DNA from: Siphonodentalium dalli
Lineage: Eukaryota; Mollusca; Scaphopoda; Gadilida; Siphonodentaliidae
Direction of reading: 5' to 3'
Assembly: GCA_032622095.1 (NCBI GenBank)
Contig: CP136061.1
Coordinates: 87,662,983 to 87,726,982, forward strand
Length of the DNA: 64,000 bases
In this document: in pieces, positions 33,829 to 43,699 of the stretch
How positions within the stretch are numbered: position 1 is the first letter of the stretch
Layout: every line of letters begins with the position of its first letter
Position numbers and translations under genes: made by a program
Notes under the pieces: generated by a model
Databases searched by the model: none
What the model was told of the DNA's origin: nothing
What the model saw: the letters and a program-made list of their open reading frames with translations, nothing else

Positions 33829-33900
33829 TAGGTCATCTGAGTTCAATGTACATGTATAAGCTACGGTTGGCTCCACTCCAAACTGACCCCAGGGCCTGGC
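33829..33900 (+). repeat. Segmental duplicate, copy 4 (fragment)
   Basis: GGTCATCTGAGTTCAATGTA and AAGCTACGGTTGGCTCC match the end of 30042-30440. Confidence 0.55.
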
Positions 33901-34226
33901 CATTATTGGCTTATCTTCAGGTCAGATCTTCTTATACTAGTAACTAATATGATAAGGAACAGGGGGACATCTAATATTACCACAAAATAATGCATCTTCT
34001 TTGGACCACATTGCTTTGTTTTTTTCCAATGATTTTCAGAACAGTCTAATTTAGAAATAATTTACTACGACAGCAACTACATGTACATTATAATAAGTCA
34101 TCTAATGGTTAATGACGTATTCAGGGTTCCAACCAGGGTTCACTATGGCTGGAATATGTTTTGGCCAATTGTTTGGCCGTTACTGAATTTTTTGGGCCAT
34201 TTTTCAGAAACTATGGCCAAATTTAT

Positions 34227-35458
34227 TGAAAGTGTCAATGACACTGTAGCTAAACTTGGAAAGTAGTTTGTTTTTTTCTGAGCAATGATAAAGAAGAAGG
34301 AAAGCCGAAGTGACAGTAAAGGTCTTTTAATATGTAGATGAAATTATATTCAATTCAAACATTTCACCAATAAATGTGGACTACAAGGTGTACATATGGA
34401 TTCAAATTTGAAATCCATGATGACTGCTGGCAGCCATGTTTTTAATTTATAATGAATTTCAGAAATAATCGATGGCTCCAATCTAGAGGTCACATGGAAG
34501 ATCCATATGAAGTTTGATGATGATTGGATGAGGGATGTGGCCTGTAGGGTGTGCCAAAGGATTTAGTCAGGCAAAGAGTAAAATCCAAGATGGCCACTTG
34601 CAGCCATGTTTTTTTTTACGAATTTCGGAAAAGATTTATGGCTACCATCTAGAAGTCACTATGAGGATCCCTTTACAACTTGATGATGATCAGATGAGGG
34701 ATGTGGGATGTGTCAAAGGATTTAGTCATGCAAAGAGTCAAATCCAAAATGGCTGCTGGCGGTCATGTTTTCAAATGAAATTCAGAAATAATCGATGGCA
34801 CCATATCCAATAGTCACACAAAAGATCCATATAAAGTTTTGTAAGGATCGGATGAGGTATGTAGGGTGTGCCAAAGGATTTAGTCATGCAAAAAGTAAAA
34901 TCCAAAAAAATTTCAAATTTGATGGATCCCATCTAGAGGTGATCCTAAACATTCCTGCAAATTTTCTCCAATAAAAGCAGTCTGCACGGTGTGCCGATGG
35001 ATTCAAATTTGAAATCCAAAATCAAGCCTTGAAATAGTGTCTGTCATTTGCAGAATGAGGTCCCCAGAGGGTGAATTTAGTGATGCTATCCCACACAGCG
35101 GGCTAGCATCACCAATTTCACCCTCTGGGGACCTCATTCTGCTTAGGCCTTAGCAGAATGAGGTTCCCAGAGGGTGAATTTGGTGATGCTAGCCTGCTGT
35201 GTGGGATAGCATCACTAAATTCACCCTCTGGGAACCTCATTCTGCAAATGACAGGCTCACTATTTCAAGGCTTGTTTTTTAACGAATTTCAGAAAAAATT
35301 GATGGCTCCCATCTAGAGGTCACCCTAGAGATCAATATTAAGTTTGGTGATGAACGGATGCGGCCTGTAGAGTGAGCCAAGGGAAATTGTTGACAGATGG
35401 ACAGACGAATGCCAACACACGGCAATAGCTCAAACTTTACAAAGTAAAGTTGAGCTAA
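34227..35458 (+). mobile_element. Second Helitron-like element, with nested H MITE
   Basis: Left end TGAAAGTGTCAATGACACTG is identical to 14383. The right end hairpin CTCAAACTTTAC..GTAAAGTTGAG is followed by CTAA. The core has about four diverged ~150-bp units (CCAAAGGATTTAGTCATGC; AGATGGC.GCTTGCAGCCATG). An H-family MITE at 35023-35274 interrupts the last unit. Confidence 0.7.
35023..35274. mobile_element. H-family MITE, 252 bp, inside Helitron-like element
   Basis: CAAGCCTTGAAATAGTGTC to CACTATTTCAAGGCTTG, two hairpins. No 8-bp duplication is visible; the flanks CCAAAAT and TTTTTTAACG suggest a small deletion on one side. Confidence 0.8.
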
Positions 35459-35764
35459 AAACAACATAAAACCGGAACTAAAACAAAAATATGAGGAAAT
35501 GCACAATATATCTGAAAGGAATTTTGAGTTGGAAAATTATATCAAGAGTGACTGAGACAAAGTTTATTTTCATGAGTGGCTTGCAAAATGAGATAATTTT
35601 AGATATCCACTCAAAATACTAGATTTTATTTTTATTTTAAGCATGCTGTGCATATAATACCCATTATAACCTGGTCACATTCAAATCTAATACTTCATAA
35701 TAGAATCATACTAATGATACTATATGGTTCACATTTTACAATTTCGATGATAGTTATTCAGTCC

Positions 35765-36193
35765 TTAACCCTTTGAGTGCCAGGTCCGATTTTTATATCA
35801 ACCCATATACCCTGTGCCAATGCATTCTCTTATATATACGAGTCGACCATAGGTCGCCTCGCATATATAAGAGAATGCATTGGCCTAACAATTTTTCATC
35901 ATTTGTTATTATTTTTTACTATTTTTTACAATTTTAATAATTGTTTCTTATATTCTTTAACAGGCTTATTTTGTAGGTTTAGTGCCAGGGAATCTTACGT
36001 TTTTCATGGGCATCAAAATTATTACTATGAATACTTGGTGATAGTTGTGAGTTATAACACGCCCCTATGGTTTTATCCAGTTTGTTTTAAATTTGCTATG
36101 GCATGCTTAAGCATACCCAAAATAAATTAGGGCTGATTTTACAGATCGTAAATTAGGGCCGATGAGATCAGCCCCTGGCACTCAAAGAGTTAA
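35765..36193. mobile_element. P-family TTAA element with GAGTGCCAGG ends
   Basis: TTAACCCTTTGAGTGCCAGG to CTGGCACTCAAAGAGTTAA. Same family as 19434-19911, including the shared palindrome and AGTGCCAGGGAATCTTA; the A-rich stretch is shorter. Confidence 0.75.
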
Positions 36194-36705
36194 CATCAAA
36201 GCTACAATAAAAGTGTAATTTTCTATATATCTTCACAGCTATAGTGTTGGATAATGATTATTATCAGTTAGTGATTTCTTCTATAATCGATTGTTGAGCA
36301 TATAATAAATTCAGTTACTGGTAATCTCTTCACCACTGTGACCACATGCTTCATATTTTAAATATATGTGGGAAGGGTTCCTAAACCAGGCTATTAACTT
36401 GCTCTCCTCTAATTATAAAAACAAAACAATAACACATGTGGCACATTAGCCTATTAACTGACAAAAACCCACATGGAATATCACAGATGATTTTGTCCAG
36501 CAGATATCTTTGTAACTGGTCAATCCCCTGCTGATTGTGAAATTATTTCCTTAAAAACAAGCTGCTGACAAACTGTGAATGCTCATTTACACAGAGAAAA
36601 TCCAGATTAATACATGTCAGTGATTATTTTTACCTCATCTGGTACATCTATACATGTATACAATGGGAACTTACCAATTTACTTTGGTGAATAACTTAAT
36701 TTTTA

Positions 36706-37275
36706 ACCATTTAATGACGGGAGCTGCACTGGTGCAGCATTAAAGATCCTGTGCCTGACTGCCTGTGCATTCTCTTATATATGTGACCCGCCATATCAAA
36801 TCCAGTCGTAAGTCGGGATTTTTTTTACCCTGTGCCAATGCATTCTCTTATATATGCGAGTCGACCATAGGTCGCCTCGCATATATAAGAGAATGCATTG
36901 GCCTAACAATTTTTTATCATTTTTTTTAAATAAATGTTTCTTACAATTTTTAGGACATAAAATAAAAAACATCCATTACCCTGCAGGGAGCCCCACACAT
37001 ATATAGAAGCATATATAAGAGTGTCGTCTGCTCATGTTTGTCTGGGGCTCTGTATGGGTGAAATTATAAAATTGTTAAAGAATACAAGAAAAAATTATTA
37101 AAATTGTAAAAAATTGTTAGGCCAATGCATTCTCTTATATATGCGAGGCGACCTATGGTCGACTCGCATATATAAGAGAATGCATTGGCACAGGGTAAAA
37201 AAAATCCGACTTACAACTGGATTTGATATGGCGGGTCACTTATGTGAGTCCCCCAACTATGTTAGGGAGCCTCGC
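36706..37275. mobile_element. P-family element split by another P-family element
   Basis: Left remnant TTTAATGACGGGAGCTGCAC through GTGCATTCTCTTATATATG, resumed after the insertion by TATGTGAGTCCCCCAACT and GGGAGCCTCGCAT. The interruption lies in the middle of its own core module. Confidence 0.6.
36783..37239. mobile_element. GTGACCC-ended P-family element, complete
   Basis: GTGACCCGCCATATCAAATC to GATTTGATATGGCGGGTCAC. Two intact shared palindromes (36832-36905 and 37117-37196) oppose each other around AACATCCATTACCCTGCAGG. It is nearly identical to 22520-22943. Confidence 0.85.
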
Positions 37276-37407
37276 ATCTGGGACCAGCCTAGATGTTCCA
37301 AATTGGGAGATATCACTTTTCCCTGTTTGGTCATTAAGGAGAAGTTGAGTGTAATCAGGGAGAAGTAACAATGGCTGGAGTTCAATTTACATCCAAACGT
37401 TATCAAT

Positions 37408-37661
37408 CAAGCCTTGAAATAGTGTGTCAGTCATTTGCAGAATGAGGTCCCCAGAGGGTGAATTTAGTGATGCTACCCCGCATAGCGGGCTAGCATCACC
37501 AAGTTCACCCTCTAGGAACCTCATTCTGCTGAGGTGTAAGCAGAATGAGGTCCCCAGAGGGTGAATTTGGTGATGCTAGCCCGCTATGCAGGGTAGCATC
37601 ACTAAATTCACCCTCTGGGGACCTCATTCTGCAAATGACAGACACACTATTTCAAGGCTTG
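37408..37661. mobile_element. H-family hAT-type MITE, complete 254 bp
   Basis: CAAGCCTTGAAATAGTGTG to CACACTATTTCAAGGCTTG, flanked by TTATCAAT and TTATCATT (7/8). The paralogous site near 18615 lacks it. Confidence 0.85.
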
Positions 37662-37785
37662 TTATCATTCTATGATCCAAAAATTATTTTTCAACACAAG
37701 AGCCCATTTGTAAAACAATTGGAGTGAGTAAACAGACCATTATATTCATTAAAATTACTTTGAATATGCTGTTGGGACATACATG

Positions 37786-37893
37786 TACAGTAATGCCCTG
37801 AATGGCAACAAGCCATATTTCCGACTAAATCCTGAAAAGTTACCCATAATTCTGCTGTAGTTAAAGAGTCGACTTACTTAGGGCATTACTGTA
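37786..37893. mobile_element. M1 palindromic MITE, right half plus left tip
   Basis: TACAGTAATGCCCTGAATGG, then the whole right arm to GGGCATTACTGTA. The paralogous empty site GGACATATGCATTCT is near 18745. Confidence 0.8.
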
Positions 37894-37999
37894 TGCATAC
37901 TCATATATGAGAGAAGTCACTTCTCCCAGAGACAAAATGAGGGAGAAGTGGCACATTTTAGGGAGAAGATGTCTCCCAAGTCACCCTCTAGGCTGGTCC

Positions 38000-38168
38000 C
38001 TGCCTCGCATATATAAGAGAATGCACTGGCTTACAAGGTCAAGGTAAATAATGTTAGGCCAATGTATTCTTTTATATATGCGAGGCTCCCTATGGGAGAC
38101 TCACATAATATATATAACAGAATGCATTGACACAGGGTTTTCGCAAATTTTCAGTAAGCTCCAGTTAA
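38000..38168. mobile_element. P-family element, degenerate
   Basis: CGCATATATAAGAGAATGCA, then GGCCAATGTATTCTTTTATA and GCATTGACACAGGGTTTTC, with the GCTCCAGTTAA right border; the left border is unclear. Confidence 0.5.
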
Positions 38169-38329
38169 TTTCTCCAAAAGGTTAATTTCTCCAAAGAATA
38201 CATGTACTAGTAGTTAAACAAATTTTGAAGGACCCAAACATTTTACTTCAAGAGTGGCCTGAAATAATTCCAGATGCTCTGGACACTATGTAACCATTAA
38301 TCGGTATATACTGGTATGCCAGTGTCATA

Positions 38330-38744
38330 TACAGTAATGCCCTAATTAATCGACTTCTTAACCACAGCAGAATTACTCCAATAAGTATTATGCCCCCCCC
38401 CCCCCAACATCACCATTATATGATCCAATAAGTATTATGCCCCCCCCCCCCAACATCACCAGTATATGATCCAATAAGTATTATGCCCCCCCCCCCCCTT
38501 TATAAAAGCCACCCTAGTCGGGGGATGTATGGCCTAGCAGCCTTTATAAAAGCCACCCTATTCGGATATCAGTTTATAGTTACGGGATTAAGTCTGTATT
38601 GAGATCGAGCGGTCATTTGTTTAGCTACTCGGATATCGAGAGCTTTCCGATGAATGGCAACAAGCCATATTTCCGACTAAATCCTGAAAAGTTACCCATA
38701 ATTCTGCTGTGGTTAAGGTGTCGATTAATTAGATCATTACTGTA
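38330..38744. mobile_element. M1 palindromic MITE interrupted by tandem poly-C repeat
   Basis: TACAGTAATGCCCTAATTAA and AACCACAGCAGAATTA, then about 260 bp of other sequence, then GAGAGCTTTCCGATGAATGG to GATCATTACTGTA. Confidence 0.7.
38376..38500 (+). repeat. ~43-bp tandem repeat with poly-C, 3 units
   Basis: CCAATAAGTATTATG + poly-C (10-14) + AACATCACC.TATATGAT repeats three times. The non-C part matches GGTGATCCAATAAGTATTAT at 18637, which lacks the poly-C. Confidence 0.8.
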
Positions 38745-39317
38745 CCAGTTTTCATAAATACCAGGTTATCTTTACTGATCATTCATGTGACTTTTTGTTA
38801 ATACATGTACTATATACCGGTACATAGGCTCTAAGGACAATCTTGCTGTTGCTCTAAAATGAAATTTGCCTCAATCATTTCTGAAAATGACGGAAAATCA
38901 AATTTGCTTAATTGAGCAGTAAAACATGAAACGAGGTGCTGTAAAATATATTCATGAATGTTTAAAATCAATACAGAGAGAATATCAATTGAAGGAGATA
39001 AATTAATTTATCATATGACTGTCTGTAGCTATTGAAATATGATATTTGAGGGAATTCTAAGTTACATTGCGGTTGATAAACCTATCACTGTGCTGGAAAT
39101 ATCCTATTCAAATAACAAATGGATCATTTTGACATGTATTTCAAAACCTAGCATATCGGTAGTAAATCAAACCTGGCATACAAGCAGGAAATCATGACTT
39201 GGTCTAATCTGGATCATTATATGTTAATCACAATTAATTAGTAGTAGTTTGTTAGATTCAAGACTTTGAGTCTGTTCCTGGTATCTTGTGAACTCTGCAA
39301 TCAATTTGTGATTGAAT
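38745..39317. other. Intron DNA without recognised features
   Basis: AT-rich sequence. I see no exon, no member of the local repeat families and no simple array here. Confidence 0.5.
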
Positions 39318-39691
39318 CAAGTCTGAGTTTAGTGTGCCCTTCATTTGCAGAATGAGCATCACCAAATTCACCCTCTGGGGACCTCATTCTGCATGGCCTC
39401 GTCTGCTATGGAAGATATAGACTCAGACTGAAGTTCCCAAATGGTGAATATTGTGATTTACACCCAATGGGAACCTCAATTATGCAATGTGTATTCTGCC
39501 AATTTGGGGATATAGAGAAACTAAACTAAAAAAGAAATAGAAGCTATCTTAGCTATATGAAGAAGTTTATATAGAAATGTGATAATAAAGAAACTTTCTA
39601 GAGAAGATGCGACCAAAGCAGAATGAGATCCCCAGAGGGTGAATTTGGGGACCTCATTCTGAAAATGACAGGCACACTAAACTCAGGCTTG
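39318..39691. mobile_element. H-family MITE, long form with both hairpins deleted
   Basis: CAAGTCTGAGTTTAGTGTG to CACACTAAACTCAGGCTTG. The first hairpin has lost its 5' half, and the second is reduced to a short piece around GTCCCC..GGGGACCTC. Confidence 0.65.
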
Positions 39692-39718
39692 GAGGAATAT
39701 CACTGACCTGGGAACATG

Positions 39719-40297
39719 ACTGGAAATAGTCTGTCTGACATTTGCAGAATGAGGTCCCCCAGAGGGTGAATTTAGTGATGGTAGCATGCTGTGTCAAATT
39801 CACCCTCTGTGAACCTCATTCTGCCGAGGTTTCTACTGCTATGGGAGACCTTGGACCAGATTGAAGTTCCCCAGTTGAAGTTGGTACTAGTACGGTATGT
39901 TTACCCACTAGTCGATGTAAACATATTTATTTGCATCCAAATTAAATGAATGGGACAATTTAAAAAACTTATCTTGGGCTCACTACCGACAATAATATAA
40001 AGAACATAATATTTACATAAGTATAATGTACTCTATGATTCACATGTAATAGTCATTTCGATTTTGCACTTTATCTTCTGCAAATTATGGAGATATAGAA
40101 ACTAAACAGAAGGGAAAAAGTAACTAAAAACAATGTTAATTTGAGACTATACTTCCCAGAAGATGAGGCCTAAGCAGCATGATGTCTCCCGAGTGAGAAT
40201 TTGGTGATGCTAGACCTCTGACAGGGTAGCGTCATTAAATTCAACCTCTGGGGACCTCATTCTGTTCATGTCAGACATACATGTACTAATTCCAGGC
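39719..40297. mobile_element. H-family MITE, long form, with ~110-bp internal insertion
   Basis: ATAGTCTGTCTGACATTTGC to TCAGACATACATGTACTAAT. The internal segment of the CTTCTGCAAATTATGG type is broken near 39915-40050 by unrelated AT-rich sequence. Confidence 0.55.
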
Positions 40298-40359
40298 TGT
40301 CTCCGGAACATGAGCTTCTGGGATTTTTTAACCCATTTTGATAAAGGGTCCTGGGTCCA

Positions 40360-41003
40360 GATACATACAATCTAGGAAATACATAAAAAAATACATTAAA
40401 CTGTTTGATTACTCTGAACTCTTGAATTGAACTTGACTTGAATTAGAAAAAGCTTGTTCCTATATTCCCAATTACACTGCTTTGGATAATTACAGCATTT
40501 GTTTGATGTTACGTGTGTATGTAAATATACCATCAATCAGTTTATAGTGCTCAAAGAGTTTGGATGGATGTTGGGTAAATGATAATTCATTCATCACATT
40601 TTTCAAAGACAGGCAGTTCACAATCTTATTTTATTTTTTCTGATACATTAATTTACCAATCAATATTTAGTGTCAAGTGTTGTGGTTATAGACCAAGAAG
40701 TGAATATATGTGAATGTTTTATCAAATGGGTTCCTGTTGGAAAATATCACGAGTATAGGAAGTGTTGGTTTGACCTTTTCTAATAGTTGTGAAAGATTGA
40801 CAATTGAACACCCACTAGTCCTTGCTCTGGGATTTTTTTTACAAAACGGTAGGGGCCGAAAATGGACCCCGTTCCCAGTTACATTCCTGTAACTGGGAAT
40901 ATATAGAGAATATAGGAACAAGCATTTTAAAATTCAAGTCAAGTTCAATTCAGAATTCAGAGTAATCGAACAGTTTAATGTATTTCTTAGATTGTATGTT
41001 TCT
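40360..41003. mobile_element. TIR element with ~110-bp inverted ends
   Basis: 40360-40470 (ACATACAATCTAGGAAATAC, GATTACTCTGAACTCT, AGCTTGTTCCTATATTC) is mirrored at 40887-41003. No transposase frame; the short ORFs at 40673-40921 lie inside it. Confidence 0.7.
40475..40790. repeat. Interior segment duplicated inverted at 42258-42577
   Basis: CACTGCTTTGGATAATTACA through AGGAAGTGTTGGTTTGACC is found reverse-complemented at 42258-42577 with small indels. Confidence 0.8.
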
Positions 41004-41083
41004 ATTTTATGCTCAAGAAGGAAGAGGACAATAAAATATTCATAGAAACGAGGGGTAGTCTTGTGTTTTATTCACAAAACAAG

Positions 41084-41337
41084 CAAGCCTTGAAATAACG
41101 TGTCTGTCATTTGCAGAATGAGGTCCCCAGAGGGTGAATTTAGTGATGCTACCCCGCATAGCGGGCTAGCATCACCAAATTCACTCTCTGGGGACCTCAT
41201 TCTGCTTACAACTCAGCAGAATGAGGTTCCCAGAGGGTGAATTTGGTGATGCTAACCCGCTATGTGGGGTAGCATCACTAAATTCACCATCTGGGGACCT
41301 CATTCTGCAAATGACAGGCAAGCTATTTCAAGGCTTG
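41084..41337. mobile_element. H-family hAT-type MITE, complete 254 bp, perfect TSD
   Basis: CAAGCCTTGAAATAACG to GCTATTTCAAGGCTTG, flanked on both sides by AAAACAAG (41076-41083 and 41338-41345). Confidence 0.88.
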
Positions 41338-41791
41338 AAAACAAGAGACATTCTGTGAATTAGAAATTTCAGATTGAGAAATTTGGAACAGGCCTGCAGA
41401 TTTAAAAATTATGTGTAACCTATTTTTCGTTTGCCTGGTTTGTGCTTTAATAGGTAACCCATACCATAGGTTAGCAGGAGAGTTACACAAACTGTTATAA
41501 TCACTACAACTGGTATTATTAACTACATATGGGCAACTCATTGAAATACTGTAACAATTTTGAATGTCTCAAATAAAGTTGAGAATCAGTTTTTGTGAGA
41601 CCTACATAAAACTTTGGCTCTACCTGTTTTTCATTCATGGCATTTTCATTTTAGATAACCTCCAGGTGAACTGAACAGTCATTCGCCTCAAATTTGCAGG
41701 CCTGTGGAACAAAACATGACTATTTCCCATTTGGAACCGGGTCATTTTGCCATTTTTCCACTTCCCATGCATTAGAATTATTCAATAGATA

Positions 41792-42246
41792 TTAACCCTT
41801 TACCCAACAAAACGGCCAAAAACGCCCAAATAAAGCTTCAACAGCCTAAAATATCTTCGGTCTGTCTCAATAACACCATACAAATATGGATATCATTGGA
41901 ACCGGTTCATTGACCACGTTGTGATGGTTACAGTTATGCCCTGTGCCAATACATTCTCTTATATATGCGAGTCGACCATAGGTTGCCTTGCATATATAAG
42001 AGAATGCATTGGCCTAAAAAAAATCTTTTTTTAACACTTTTTACCATTTTTTCTTACATTCTTTAACAATTTTATAATTTTTTCTTACATTTTTAAAAAT
42101 ATTTTTCTACATTCTTTGACAATTTTATCATTTTTAATATGTGATAAGCCAATGCATTCTCTTATATATGCGAGGCTACCTATGGTCGACTCGCATATAT
42201 AAGAGAATGCATTGGCACAGGGCCGTTCTGTTGGGTAAAGGGTTAA
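41792..42246. mobile_element. P-family TTAA element with CCCAACA ends
   Basis: TTAACCCTTTACCCAACA to TGTTGGGTAAAGGGTTAA; close relative of 29435-29827, with an expanded T-rich spacer between its two shared palindromes. Confidence 0.8.
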
Positions 42247-42257
42247 CCCATATATTC

Positions 42258-42577
42258 CAACTATTAGAAAAGGTCAAACCAACACTTCCTATACTCGCGA
42301 TATTTTCCAACAGGAACCATTTTGATCAAACATTCATATATATTCACTTCTTGGTCCATAACCACAAATTTGATACTAAATATTGATTGGTAAATTAATG
42401 TATGAGAACAATTAAATTAAGATTATGAACTTTGAAAAATGTGATGAATAAACTATCATTTACCCAACATCCATCCAAACTCTTTGAGCATTATAAACTG
42501 ATAAACTGATTGATGGGTATACATGTATACATACACAGGTAACATCAAACTAATGCTGTAGTTATCTAAAGCAGTGT
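42258..42577. repeat. Inverted duplicate of 40475-40790
   Basis: AACTATTAGAAAAGGTCAAA to GTAGTTATCTAAAGCAGTG. Confidence 0.8.
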
Positions 42578-42927
42578 GGATCATATAGACCAATAAATAG
42601 CTTGGCAAACAGTTTGTGAAATGGGCATTTGGTCAAAAGGTCAGTAGGTCATAACATGAACCACTGTTACCAGTACACTTTATACACACAGGTAGATGTA
42701 ACTAGTGCTTCACTAAGAAATTGGTGCCTTGGAACCGGTGAAACTCTAAGTTTGAAACAGTATATAATGTAGAAATTAATGTTCTGTGTTTTATATAATA
42801 TCCTTTGCACGAAGTTAGTTTTACCAGTATGGTTTTTGAGATGTTCACTCTCTATTTTGTCACTGAACTGAAAATTGGCAATAACTTCAACGTCCCAGTA
42901 CAATGCATAGTACTAGTAGCATCATTC

Positions 42928-43190
42928 AGCAGTGAAGTAGTTAACCATTTTTTAACTAAATACTCATTGACGAGTAGTTTCCTAAGAAAATGTTCAGATA
43001 ATAACTTCAACAAATGACAACATTTCCCACAAGTTATTAGAAATCCTTCTGCACTTGTATTATCTTTTTGTACATGTATGTCTGTCATCTGCTTATAGCA
43101 CCTGAGTAACCCTTCCAGGTGAATAATAAACCATTCCAATGTACATTTTATAACTGAATGGGAGAATTCATTTAGTATCGACAGGTTTGA
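42928..43190. mobile_element. Relative of the 4010-4797 TTAA element
   Basis: Shares AACTAAATACTCATTGACGA, AAAATGTTCAGATAATAA, CTTCTGCACTTGTATTATC and ACTGAATGGGAGAATTCATT with the family; borders are decayed. Confidence 0.55.
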
Positions 43191-43223
43191 TGACTTCTCA
43201 CTATACTGAAGTGAGCAGGCATT

Positions 43224-43616
43224 TTGAGATTCATAAATATGGAATTCGTAGCTAGTGCTGTCTTTATAAACAAGACAGTCAATGACTGTGGGTTCGCTCA
43301 CCAGACTGCAAAGACTGATAAGACTGGGACTCTGGAGACCAAAACTGTCAGCACTTTTCATAATAACATTAAAAGAAGTAGATTTAAACAGGATATGTGG
43401 CTAGAGAGACTTCAAGTATGTAGATTGGTGAAAATCCACCTTGAAATTGCCAACTGTACACTACTGATCACCCCCTTCTTCCAGCTCAACAAGTCCCCTC
43501 CCGACCGGGCTCCAGACTCCCAAGTCTTAGGTTGGAATTTCACAACTGACACCTCAAACTTTCTCAATTGTTGGAAATTTCCAATCTCACAAGCGCCTTT
43601 TTCTAAAACCATTTAG
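43224..43616 (+). other. Unrecognised 130-codon ORF
   Basis: Open for 130 codons with no similarity that I recognise and no clear splice sites. Its sequence is not part of the repeat families I can see here, and it is somewhat richer in C+A than its neighbours. It could be a chance frame, a decayed gene or a lineage-specific exon. Confidence 0.2.
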
Positions 43617-43699
43617 ATATGTTTGAAGCCCAATTATCCATGGACCCAAAACACAATACATGTATGTCAGACCAATCAGTCAGGTGGTTCCAAGGTAGA

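Larger units (their letters stand above)
37300..38005 (+). repeat. Duplicated intronic segment, copy B
   Basis: Direct copy of 18545-18860, enlarged by the H MITE at 37408-37661 and the M1 MITE at 37786-37893. Confidence 0.75.

Noticed and set aside
42852-43361. 169-codon minus-strand ORF
   Set aside because: The 5' third is unique but without recognisable similarity; the rest lies in a repeat related to 4010-4797 and 24440-24695. No splice or family support.
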